DNA of 64,000 bases, taken from Linyphia triangularis (taxonomy: Eukaryota > Arthropoda > Arachnida > Araneae > Linyphiidae). The notes under the pieces were generated by a model. The model was not told the origin of the DNA and made no database searches. It saw only the letters and a list, made by a program, of their open reading frames with translations. Position 1 is the stretch's first letter, and every line of letters starts with the position of its first letter. Where the stretch lies: NCBI GenBank assembly GCA_963978545.1, contig OZ021723.1, positions 101,931,537 through 101,995,536 on the forward strand, written 5' to 3'. Both the position numbers and the translations under genes were made by a program. Shown piece by piece: positions 1 to 10,721 of this stretch.

Positions 1-999
1 GAATCTACATTTCCAATTTTTTAACATAAAAAAAATGCGAAGGTGGTCAAAGTTTGGTCCAAATCTGTTCAGTTTAAAAGTTTTCATCTTTAATTTTCCC
101 ATGTTAATTGTATGTTAAATTTCAAATTTTTCAATTTTCACAATCTTTTTGCACATTGTGTCATAAAAATCATCACCCCAATCAATTTCCACAATCGAAT
201 CGTCATTATAACTACATTTTACTGCTCAATGTCAAGAAATGCAAATTTCACGTATTGAAAGTACATGGGGGACGATATTCAATGAATTATTTTTCAAAAA
301 GTAAAAATCTCAATTTTTTTTCCTTTGTCGAAATTGAAGCTTTTATATATTAGAATCTCCATTTCCAAATTTATAGCATAAAAAAAATGTGAAGATGGTC
401 AAAGGTTAGTCCAAATCTGTGCAGTTTAAATATTTTTCATTTTCAAATTTCCCATGTTAAATGTATAGGAAATTTCAAACTTTGCAATTTTCGAAAATTT
501 ACGATCTTTTTGCACCTTGTGTCATAAAAATCATCACCCCAATCAATTTCCACAATCGAATCGTCATTATAACTACATTTTACTGCTCAATGTCAAGAAA
601 TGCAAATTTCACGTATTGAAAGTACATGGGGGACGATATTCAATGAATTATTTTTCAAAAAGTAAAAATCTCAATTTTTTTTCCTTTGTCGAAATTGAAG
701 CTTTTATATATTAGAATCTCCATTTTCAAATTTATAGCATAAAAAAAATGTGAAGATGGTCAAAGGTTGGTCCAAATCTGTGCAGTTTAAATATTTTTCA
801 TTTTCAATTTTCCCCATGTTAATTGTATAGGAAATTTCAAACTTTGCAATTTTCGAAATTTTACGATCTTTTTGCACCTTGTGTCATAAAAATCATCACC
901 CCAATCAATTTCCACAATCGAATCGTCATTATAACTACATTTTACTGCTCAATGTCAAGAAATGCAAATTTCACGTATTGAAAGTACATGGGGGACGAT

Positions 1000-1060
1000 A
1001 TTCAATGAATTATTTTTCAAAAAGTAAAAATCTCAATTTTTTTTCCTTTGGCGAAATTGA
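1000..1060. other. Cluster of three short dyads in the conserved half (example)
   Basis: In the monomer at 714, ATTCA-A-TGAAT (1000-1010), TTTTT-C-AAAAA (1013-1023) and TCAATTT...AAATTGA (1033-1039 with 1054-1060) follow each other within 61 bases, just after GGGGGACG. The same three occur in nearly every monomer, with the third spaced by the variable T tract and CCTTTGGCG. They could be protein-binding sites or weak cruciforms, which is inference. Arms of 5-7 bp in AT-rich DNA can also arise by chance. Confidence 0.6.
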
Positions 1061-1065
1061 AGCTT
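1060..1065. other. HindIII site, once per monomer (example)
   Basis: AAGCTT occurs in GAAGCTTTTATAT (or GAAGCTTTTTTAT) at the end of each monomer. I saw no monomer without it. Digestion would therefore give a ~353/361-bp doublet with very little higher ladder, the classic behaviour of a satellite first seen by restriction. Confidence 0.85.
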
Positions 1066-2857
1066 TTATATATTAGAATCTACATTTCCAAATTTATAGC
1101 ATAAAAAAAATGTGAAGATGGTCAAAGGTTGGTCCAAATCTGTGCAGTTTAAATAATTTTCATTTTCCATTTTCCCCATGATAATTGTATAGGAAATTTC
1201 AATTTTCAAAATTTTACGATCTTTTTGCACCTTGTGTCATAAAAATCATCACCCCAGTAAATTTCCACAATCGAATCGTCATTATAACTTTATTTTACTG
1301 CTCAATGTCAAGAAATGCAAATTTCACGTATTGAAAATACATGGGGGACGATATTCAATGAATTATTTTTCAAAAAGTAAAAATCTCAATTTTTTTTTCC
1401 TTTGGCGAAATTGAAGCTTTTATATTGGAGAATCTACATTTCCAGTTTTTTAACATAAAAAAAATGCGAAGGTGGTCAAAGTTTGGTCCAAATCTGTTCA
1501 GTTTAAAAGTTTTCATCTTTAATTTTCCCATGTTAATTGTATGTTAAATTTCAAATTTTTCAATTTTCACAATCTTTTTGCACATTGTGTCATAAAAATC
1601 ATCACCCCAATCAATTTCCACAATCGAATCGTCATTATAACTACATTTTACTGCTCAATGTCAAGAAATGCAAATTTCACGTATTGAAAGTACATGGGGG
1701 ACGATATTCAATGAATTATTTTTCAAAAAGTAAAAATCTCAATTTTTTTTCCTTTGTCGAAATTGAAGCTTTTATATATTAGAATCTCCATTTCCAAATT
1801 TATAGCATAAAAAAAATGTGAAGATGGTCAAAGGTTAGTCCAAATCTGTGCAGTTTAAATATTTTTCATTTTCAAATTTCCCATGTTAAATGTATAGGAA
1901 ATTTCAAACTTTGCAATTTTCGAAAATTTACGATCTTTTTGCACCTTGTGTCATAAAAATCATCACCCCAATCAATTTCCACAATCGAATCGTCATTATA
2001 ACTACATTTTACTGCTCAATGTCAAGAAATGCAAATTTCACGTATTGAAAGTACATGGGGGACGATATTCAATGAATTATTTTTCAAAAAGTAAAAATCT
2101 CAATTTTTTTTCCTTTGGCGAAATTGAAGCTTTTATATATTAGAATCTACATTTCCAAATTTATAGCATAAAAAAAATGTGAAGATGGTCAAAGGTTGGT
2201 CCAAATCTGTGCAGTTTAAATAATTTTCATTTTCCATTTTCCCCATAATAATTGTATAGGAAATTTCAATTTTCAAAATTTTACGATCTTTTTGCACCTT
2301 GTGTCATAAAAATCATCACCCCAATCAATTTCCACAATCAAATCGTCATTATAACTACATTTTACTGCTCAATGTCAAGAAATGCAAATTTCACGTATTG
2401 AAAGTACATGGGGGACGATATTCAATGAATTATTTTTCAAAAAGTAAAAATCTCAATTTTTTTTCCTTTGGCGAAATTGAAGCTTTTATATATTAGAATC
2501 TCCATTTCCAAATTTATAGCATAAAAAAAATGTGTAGATGGTCAAAGGTTGGTCCAAATCTGTGCAGTTTAAATATTTTTCATTTTCAAATTTCCCATGT
2601 TAAATGTATAGGAAATTTCAAACTTTGCAATTTTCGAAATTTTACGATCTTTTTGCACCTTGTGTCATAAAAATCATCACCCCAGTAAATTTCCACAATC
2701 GAATCGTCATTATAACTACATTTTACTGCTCAATGTCAAGTAATGCAAATTTCACGTATTGAAAATACATGGGGGACGATATTCAATGAATTATTTTTCA
2801 AAAAGTAAAAATCTCAATTTTTTTTTCCTTTGGCGAAATTGAAGCTTTTATATTGGA

Positions 2858-5009
2858 GAATCTACATTTCCAATTTTTTAACATAAAAAAAATGCGAAGG
2901 TGGTCAAAGTTTGGTCCAAATCTGTTCAGTTTAAAAGTTTTCATCTTTAATTTTCCCATGTTAATTGTATGTTAAATTTCAAATTTTTCAATTTTCACAA
3001 TCTTTTTGCACATTGTGTCATAAAAATCATCACCCCAATCAATTTCCACAATCGAATCGTCATTATAACTACATTTTACTGCTCAATGTCAAGAAATGCA
3101 AATTTCACGTATTGAAAGTACATGGGGGACGATATTCAATGAATTATTTTTCAAAAAGTAAAAATCTCAATTTTTTTTCCTTTGGCGAAATTGAAGCTTT
3201 TATATTGGAGAATCTACATTTCCAATTTTTTAACATAAAAAAAATGCGAAGGTGGTCAAAGTTTGGTCCAAATCTGTGCAGTTTAAATATTTTTCATTTT
3301 CAATTTTCCCCATGTTAATTGTATAGGAAATTTCAAACTTTGCAATTTTCGAAATTTTACGATCTTTTTGCACCTTGTGTCATAAAAATCATCACCCCAA
3401 TCAATTTCCACAATCAAATCGTCATTATAACTACATTTTACTGCTCAATGTCAAGAAATGCAAATTTCACGTATTGAAAGTACGTGGGGGACGATATTCA
3501 ATGAATTATTTTTCAAAAAGTAAAAATCTCAATTTTTTTTCCTTTGTCGAAATTGAAGCTTTTATATATTAGAATCTCCATTTCCAAATTTATAGCATAA
3601 AAAAAATGTGTAGATGGTCAAAGGTTGGTCCAAATCTGTGCAGTTTAAATATTTTTCATTTTCAAATTTCCCATGTTAAATGTATAGGAAATTTCAAACT
3701 TTGCAATTTTCGAAATTTTACGATCTTTTTGCACCTTGTGTCATAAAAATCATCACCCCAATCAATTTCCACAATCGAATCGTCATTATAACTACATTTT
3801 ACTGCTCAATGTCAAGAAATGCAAATTTCACGTATTGAAAGTACATGGGGGACGATATTCAATGAATTATTTTTCAAAAAGTAAAAATCTCAATTTTTTT
3901 TCCTTTGGCGAAATTGAAGCTTTTATATATTAGAATCTACATTTCCAAATTTATAGCATAAAAAAAATGTGAAGATGGTCAAAGGTTGGTCCAAATCTGT
4001 GCAGTTTAAATAATTTTCATTTTCCATTTTCCCCATGATAATTGTATAGGAAATTTCAATTTTCAAAATTTTACGATCTTTTTGCACCTTGTGTCATAAA
4101 AATCATCACCCCAATCAATTTCCACAATCAAATCGTCATTATAACTACATTTTACTGCTCAATGTCAAGAAATGCAAATTTCACGTATTGAAAGTACATG
4201 GGGGACGATATTCAATGAATTATTTTTCAAAAAGTAAAAATCTCAATTTTTTTTCCTTTGGCGAAATTGAAGCTTTTATATATTAGAATCTCCATTTCCA
4301 AATTTATAGCATAAAAAAAATGTGAAGATGGTCAAAGGTTGGTCCAAATCTGTGCAGTTTAAATATTTTTCATTTTCAATTTTCCCCATGTTAATTGTAT
4401 AGGAAATTTCAAACTTTGCAATTTTCGAAATTTTACGATCTTTTTGCACCTTGTGTCATAAAAATCATCACCCCAATCAATTTCCACAATCAAATCGTCA
4501 TTATAACTACATTTTACTGCTCAATGTCAAGAAATGCAAATTTCACGTATTGAAAGTACGTGGGGGACGATATTCAATGAATTATTTTTCAAAAAGTAAA
4601 AATCTCAATTTTTTTTCCTTTGTCGAAATTGAAGCTTTTATATATTAGAATCTCCATTTCCAAATTTATAGCATAAAAAAAATGTGTAGATGGTCAAAGG
4701 TTGGTCCAAATCTGTGCAGTTTAAATATTTTTCATTTTCAAATTTCCCATGTTAAATGTATAGGAAATTTCAAACTTTGCAATTTTCGAAATTTTACGAT
4801 CTTTTTGCACCTTGTGTCATAAAAATCATCACCCCAGTAAATTTCCACAATCGAATCGTCATTATAACTACATTTTACTGCTCAATGTCAAGAAATGCAA
4901 ATTTCACGTATTGAAAATACATGGGGGACGATATTCAATGAATTATTTTTCAAAAAGTAAAAATCTCAATTTTTTTTTCCTTTGGCGAAATTGAAGCTTT
5001 TATATTGGA
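2858..5009 (+). repeat. Six-monomer block α αγ β δ γ β between 8-mers
   Basis: Monomers start at 2858, 3210, 3572, 3933, 4286 and 4648. The monomer at 3210 is a hybrid. It begins α-like (TTTTTTAACATAAAA, GCGAAGGTGG) and after CTGTGCAGTTTAAAT continues as γ. The monomers at 3210 and 4286 carry GTACGTGGG in place of GTACATGGG and end in TTTGTCG. From about 3070 this block, with the following 8-mer, recurs 16,787 bp downstream: anchors 3375 to 8021 match 20162 to 24808. Confidence 0.9.
3210..3571 (+). repeat. αγ hybrid monomer (type example)
   Basis: The first ~75 bases are α-like (TGGAGAATCTAC upstream join, TTTTTTAACATAAAA, GCGAAGGTGGTCAAAGTTTGG). From CTGTGCAG onward it has the γ signature with CAATTTTCCCCATG and AAACTTTGCAATTTTCG. 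The switch falls in the shared GGTCCAAATCTGT segment. Equivalent hybrids start at 11074, 18934, 19997, 25005, 32865, 37827, 46758, 52461, 61392 and 63184. They follow α (six cases) or δ* (five cases), whose downstream end is TATATTGGAG. Confidence 0.88.
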
Positions 5010-7865
5010 GAATCTACATTTCCAATTTTTTAACATAAAAAAAATGCGAAGGTGGTCAAAGTTTGGTCCAAATCTGTTCAGTTTAAAAGTTTTCATCTTT
5101 AATTTTCCCATGTTAATTGTATGTTAAATTTCAAATTTTTCAATTTTCACAATCTTTTTGCACATTGTGTCATAAAAATCATCACCCCAATCAATTTCCA
5201 CAATCGAATCGTCATTATAACTACATTTTACTGCTCAATGTCAAGAAATGCAAATTTCACGTATTGAAAGTACATGGGGGACGATATTCAATGAATTATT
5301 TTTCAAAAAGTAAAAATCTCAATTTTTTTTCCTTTGTCGAAATTGAAGCTTTTATATATTAGAATCTCCATTTCCAAATTTATAGCATAAAAAAAATGTG
5401 AAGATGGTCAAAGGTTAGTCCAAATCTGTGCAGTTTAAATATTTTTCATTTTCAAATTTCCCATGTTAAATGTATAGGAAATTTCAAACTTTGCAATTTT
5501 CGAAAATTTACGATCTTTTTGCACCTTGTGTCATAAAAATCATCACCCCAATCAATTTCCACAATCGAATCGTCATTATAACTACATTTTACTGCTCAAT
5601 GTCAAGAAATGCAAATTTCACGTATTGAAAGTACATGGGGGACGATATTCAATGAATTATTTTTCAAAAAGTAAAAATCTCAATTTTTTTTCCTTTGGCG
5701 AAATTGAAGCTTTTATATATTAGAATCTCCATTTTCAAATTTATAGCATAAAAAAAATGTGAAGATGGTCAAAGGTTGGTCCAAATCTGTGCAGTTTAAA
5801 TATTTTTCATTTTCAATTTTCCCCATGTTAATTGTATAGGAAATTTCAAACTTTGCAATTTTCGAAATTTTACGATCTTTTTGCACCTTGTGTCATAAAA
5901 ATCATCACCCCAATCAATTTCCACAATCGAATCGTCATTATAACTACATTTTACTGCTCAATGTCAAGAAATGCAAATTTCACGTATTGAAAGTACATGG
6001 GGGACGATATTCAATGAATTATTTTTCAAAAAGTAAAAATCTCAATTTTTTTTCCTTTGGCGAAATTGAAGCTTTTATATATTAGAATCTACATTTCCAA
6101 ATTTATAGCATAAAAAAAATGTGAAGATGGTCAAAGGTTGGTCCAAATCTGTGCAGTTTAAATAATTTTCATTTTCCATTTTCCCCATGATAATTGTATA
6201 GGAAATTTCAATTTTCAAAATTTTACGATCTTTTTGCACCTTGTGTCATAAAAATCATCACCCCAGTAAATTTCCACAATCGAATCGTCATTATAACTTT
6301 ATTTTACTGCTCAATGTCAAGAAATGCAAATTTCACGTATTGAAAATACATGGGGGACGATATTCAATGAATTATTTTTCAAAAAGTAAAAATCTCAATT
6401 TTTTTTTCCTTTGGCGAAATTGAAGCTTTTATATTGGAGAATCTACATTTCCAGTTTTTTAACATAAAAAAAATGCGAAGGTGGTCAAAGTTTGGTCCAA
6501 ATCTGTTCAGTTTAAAAGTTTTCATCTTTAATTTTCCCATGTTAATTGTATGTTAAATTTCAAATTTTTCAATTTTCACAATCTTTTTGCACATTGTGTC
6601 ATAAAAATCATCACCCCAATCAATTTCCACAATCGAATCGTCATTATAACTACATTTTACTGCTCAATGTCAAGAAATGCAAATTTCACGTATTGAAAGT
6701 ACATGGGGGACGATATTCAATGAATTATTTTTCAAAAAGTAAAAATCTCAATTTTTTTTCCTTTGTCGAAATTGAAGCTTTTATATATTAGAATCTCCAT
6801 TTCCAAATTTATAGCATAAAAAAAATGTGAAGATGGTCAAAGGTTAGTCCAAATCTGTGCAGTTTAAATATTTTTCATTTTCAAATTTCCCATGTTAAAT
6901 GTATAGGAAATTTCAAACTTTGCAATTTTCGAAAATTTACGATCTTTTTGCACCTTGTGTCATAAAAATCATCACCCCAATCAATTTCCACAATCGAATC
7001 GTCATTATAACTACATTTTACTGCTCAATGTCAAGAAATGCAAATTTCACGTATTGAAAGTACATGGGGGACGATATTCAATGAATTATTTTTCAAAAAG
7101 TAAAAATCTCAATTTTTTTTCCTTTGGCGAAATTGAAGCTTTTATATATTAGAATCTACATTTCCAAATTTATAGCATAAAAAAAATGTGAAGATGGTCA
7201 AAGGTTGGTCCAAATCTGTGCAGTTTAAATAATTTTCATTTTCCATTTTCCCCATAATAATTGTATAGGAAATTTCAATTTTCAAAATTTTACGATCTTT
7301 TTGCACCTTGTGTCATAAAAATCATCACCCCAATCAATTTCCACAATCAAATCGTCATTATAACTACATTTTACTGCTCAATGTCAAGAAATGCAAATTT
7401 CACGTATTGAAAGTACATGGGGGACGATATTCAATGAATTATTTTTCAAAAAGTAAAAATCTCAATTTTTTTTCCTTTGGCGAAATTGAAGCTTTTATAT
7501 ATTAGAATCTCCATTTCCAAATTTATAGCATAAAAAAAATGTGTAGATGGTCAAAGGTTGGTCCAAATCTGTGCAGTTTAAATATTTTTCATTTTCAAAT
7601 TTCCCATGTTAAATGTATAGAAAATTCAAACTTTGCAATTTTCGAAATTTTACGATCTTTTTGCACCTTGTGTCATAAAAATCATCACCCCAGTAAATTT
7701 CCACAATCGAATCGTCATTATAACTACATTTTACTGCTCAATGTCAAGTAATGCAAATTTCACGTATTGAAAATACATGGGGGACGATATTCAATGAATT
7801 ATTTTTCAAAAAGTAAAAATCTCAATTTTTTTTTCCTTTGGCGAAATTGAAGCTTTTATATTGGA
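5010..7865 (+). repeat. 8-mer higher-order repeat, copy 2
   Basis: Monomers start at 5010, 5362, 5723, 6085, 6439, 6791, 7152 and 7505, in the order α β γ δ α β δ β. The δ at 6085 has AACTTTATTTT instead of AACTACATTTT, the GTAAATTTCC allele, and a T9 tract. The second α begins CCAGTTTTTTAAC. The last β (7505) has the 1-bp-shorter TATAGAAAATTC and CAAGTAATG. It abuts copy 3 directly, so copies 2 and 3 form a tandem pair with a 2856-bp period. Confidence 0.94.
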
Positions 7866-10721
7866 GAATCTACATTTCCAATTTTTTAACATAAAAAAAA
7901 TGCGAAGGTGGTCAAAGTTTGGTCCAAATCTGTTCAGTTTAAAAGTTTTCATCTTTAATTTTCCCATGTTAATTGTATGTTAAATTTCAAATTTTTCAAT
8001 TTTCACAATCTTTTTGCACATTGTGTCATAAAAATCATCACCCCAATCAATTTCCACAATCGAATCGTCATTATAACTACATTTTACTGCTCAATGTCAA
8101 GAAATGCAAATTTCACGTATTGAAAGTACATGGGGGACGATATTCAATGAATTATTTTTCAAAAAGTAAAAATCTCAATTTTTTTTCCTTTGTCGAAATT
8201 GAAGCTTTTATATATTAGAATCTCCATTTCCAAATTTATAGCATAAAAAAAATGTGAAGATGGTCAAAGGTTAGTCCAAATCTGTGCAGTTTAAATATTT
8301 TTCATTTTCAAATTTCCCATGTTAAATGTATAGGAAATTTCAAACTTTGCAATTTTCGAAAATTTACGATCTTTTTGCACCTTGTGTCATAAAAATCATC
8401 ACCCCAATCAATTTCCACAATCGAATCGTCATTATAACTACATTTTACTGCTCAATGTCAAGAAATGCAAATTTCACGTATTGAAAGTACATGGGGGACG
8501 ATATTCAATGAATTATTTTTCAAAAAGTAAAAATCTCAATTTTTTTTCCTTTGGCGAAATTGAAGCTTTTATATATTAGAATCTCCATTTTCAAATTTAT
8601 AGCATAAAAAAAATGTGAAGATGGTCAAAGGTTGGTCCAAATCTGTGCAGTTTAAATATTTTTCATTTTCAATTTTCCCCATGTTAATTGTATAGGAAAT
8701 TTCAAACTTTGCAATTTTCGAAATTTTACGATCTTTTTGCACCTTGTGTCATAAAAATCATCACCCCAATCAATTTCCACAATCGAATCGTCATTATAAC
8801 TACATTTTACTGCTCAATGTCAAGAAATGCAAATTTCACGTATTGAAAGTACATGGGGGACGATATTCAATGAATTATTTTTCAAAAAGTAAAAATCTCA
8901 ATTTTTTTTCCTTTGGCGAAATTGAAGCTTTTATATATTAGAATCTACATTTCCAAATTTATAGCATAAAAAAAATGTGAAGATGGTCAAAGGTTGGTCC
9001 AAATCTGTGCAGTTTAAATAATTTTCATTTTCCATTTTCCCCATGATAATTGTATAGGAAATTTCAATTTTCAAAATTTTACGATCTTTTTGCACCTTGT
9101 GTCATAAAAATCATCACCCCAGTAAATTTCCACAATCGAATCGTCATTATAACTTTATTTTACTGCTCAATGTCAAGAAATGCAAATTTCACGTATTGAA
9201 AATACATGGGGGACGATATTCAATGAATTATTTTTCAAAAAGTAAAAATCTCAATTTTTTTTTCCTTTGGCGAAATTGAAGCTTTTATATTGGAGAATCT
9301 ACATTTCCAGTTTTTTAACATAAAAAAAATGCGAAGGTGGTCAAAGTTTGGTCCAAATCTGTTCAGTTTAAAAGTTTTCATCTTTAATTTTCCCATGTTA
9401 ATTGTATGTTAAATTTCAAATTTTTCAATTTTCACAATCTTTTTGCACATTGTGTCATAAAAATCATCACCCCAATCAATTTCCACAATCGAATCGTCAT
9501 TATAACTACATTTTACTGCTCAATGTCAAGAAATGCAAATTTCACGTATTGAAAGTACATGGGGGACGATATTCAATGAATTATTTTTCAAAAAGTAAAA
9601 ATCTCAATTTTTTTTCCTTTGTCGAAATTGAAGCTTTTATATATTAGAATCTCCATTTCCAAATTTATAGCATAAAAAAAATGTGAAGATGGTCAAAGGT
9701 TAGTCCAAATCTGTGCAGTTTAAATATTTTTCATTTTCAAATTTCCCATGTTAAATGTATAGGAAATTTCAAACTTTGCAATTTTCGAAAATTTACGATC
9801 TTTTTGCACCTTGTGTCATAAAAATCATCACCCCAATCAATTTCCACAATCGAATCGTCATTATAACTACATTTTACTGCTCAATGTCAAGAAATGCAAA
9901 TTTCACGTATTGAAAGTACATGGGGGACGATATTCAATGAATTATTTTTCAAAAAGTAAAAATCTCAATTTTTTTTCCTTTGGCGAAATTGAAGCTTTTA
10001 TATATTAGAATCTACATTTCCAAATTTATAGCATAAAAAAAATGTGAAGATGGTCAAAGGTTGGTCCAAATCTGTGCAGTTTAAATAATTTTCATTTTCC
10101 ATTTTCCCCATAATAATTGTATAGGAAATTTCAATTTTCAAAATTTTACGATCTTTTTGCACCTTGTGTCATAAAAATCATCACCCCAATCAATTTCCAC
10201 AATCAAATCGTCATTATAACTACATTTTACTGCTCAATGTCAAGAAATGCAAATTTCACGTATTGAAAGTACATGGGGGACGATATTCAATGAATTATTT
10301 TTCAAAAAGTAAAAATCTCAATTTTTTTTCCTTTGGCGAAATTGAAGCTTTTATATATTAGAATCTCCATTTCCAAATTTATAGCATAAAAAAAATGTGT
10401 AGATGGTCAAAGGTTGGTCCAAATCTGTGCAGTTTAAATATTTTTCATTTTCAAATTTCCCATGTTAAATGTATAGAAAATTCAAACTTTGCAATTTTCG
10501 AAATTTTACGATCTTTTTGCACCTTGTGTCATAAAAATCATCACCCCAGTAAATTTCCACAATCGAATCGTCATTATAACTACATTTTACTGCTCAATGT
10601 CAAGTAATGCAAATTTCACGTATTGAAAATACATGGGGGACGATATTCAATGAATTATTTTTCAAAAAGTAAAAATCTCAATTTTTTTTTCCTTTGGCGA
10701 AATTGAAGCTTTTATATTGGA
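7866..10721 (+). repeat. 8-mer higher-order repeat, copy 3
   Basis: Monomers start at 7866, 8218, 8579, 8941, 9295, 9647, 10008 and 10361. All eight anchors lie exactly 2856 bp after those of copy 2. The diagnostic variants (CCAGTTTTTT at the second α, CCATAATAATTG in the second δ, TATAGAAAATTC and CAAGTAATG in the last β) are shared. It is the left part of the 11.5 kb tract repeated 13,931 bp downstream. Confidence 0.94.

Larger units (their letters stand above)
868..1075 (+). other. Near-invariant half of the monomer (example)
   Basis: From the TTTTTGCAC before the anchor to the HindIII site, the sequence is almost the same in all 179 monomers. Only a few recurrent alleles are seen: AATCAATTTCC/GTAAATTTCC, AATCGAATCG/AATCAAATCG, ACTACA/ACTTTA, ACATGGG/ACGTGGG, T8/T9/T10, and TTTGGCG/TTTGTCG. 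The upstream half differs between classes by many changes and 8-9 bp indels. The half contains the only G5 run (990-994) and the C4 run at 899-902. What maintains the contrast is not shown by the sequence. Confidence 0.85.
1..2857 (+). repeat. 8-mer higher-order repeat, copy 1 (αβγδαβδβ)
   Basis: Eight monomers start at 1, 353, 714, 1076, 1430, 1782, 2143 and 2496, in the order α β γ δ α β δ β. The same order and near-identical sequence recur at 5010, 7866 and 21797. The offset to the copy at 5010 is exactly 5009 for seven anchors in a row (156/5165 to 2299/7308). A visible difference is T at 689 against G at 5698 (TTTGTCG against TTTGGCG). The last β also keeps TATAGGAAATTTC where later copies have a 1-bp shorter TATAGAAAATTC. 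The last monomer carries CAAGTAATG, which closes the open frame. The array continues to the left of the window. Confidence 0.93.

Noticed and set aside
108..353. Recurring 60-81 codon open frames with a His/Asn/Lys-rich start
   Set aside because: They are the same invariant half-monomer read 150-odd times, nearly all from TTG and not ATG, with no ribosome-binding or promoter context. Frame is broken freely by the T8/T9 change, CAAGTAATG and the 1-bp losses. Conservation follows from repeat homogenisation.
899..994. CCCCA...TGGGG long-range hairpin
   Set aside because: A 5-bp stem with a loop of about 85 bases is too weak to claim.
2965..3318. 117-codon open frames (also at 10829, 24760, 46513, 61147, 62939)
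   Set aside because: They arise where an α or α-like half-monomer runs on through TATATTGGAG into an αγ hybrid without a stop. The composition is low-complexity Phe/Asn/Lys and no domain is visible.
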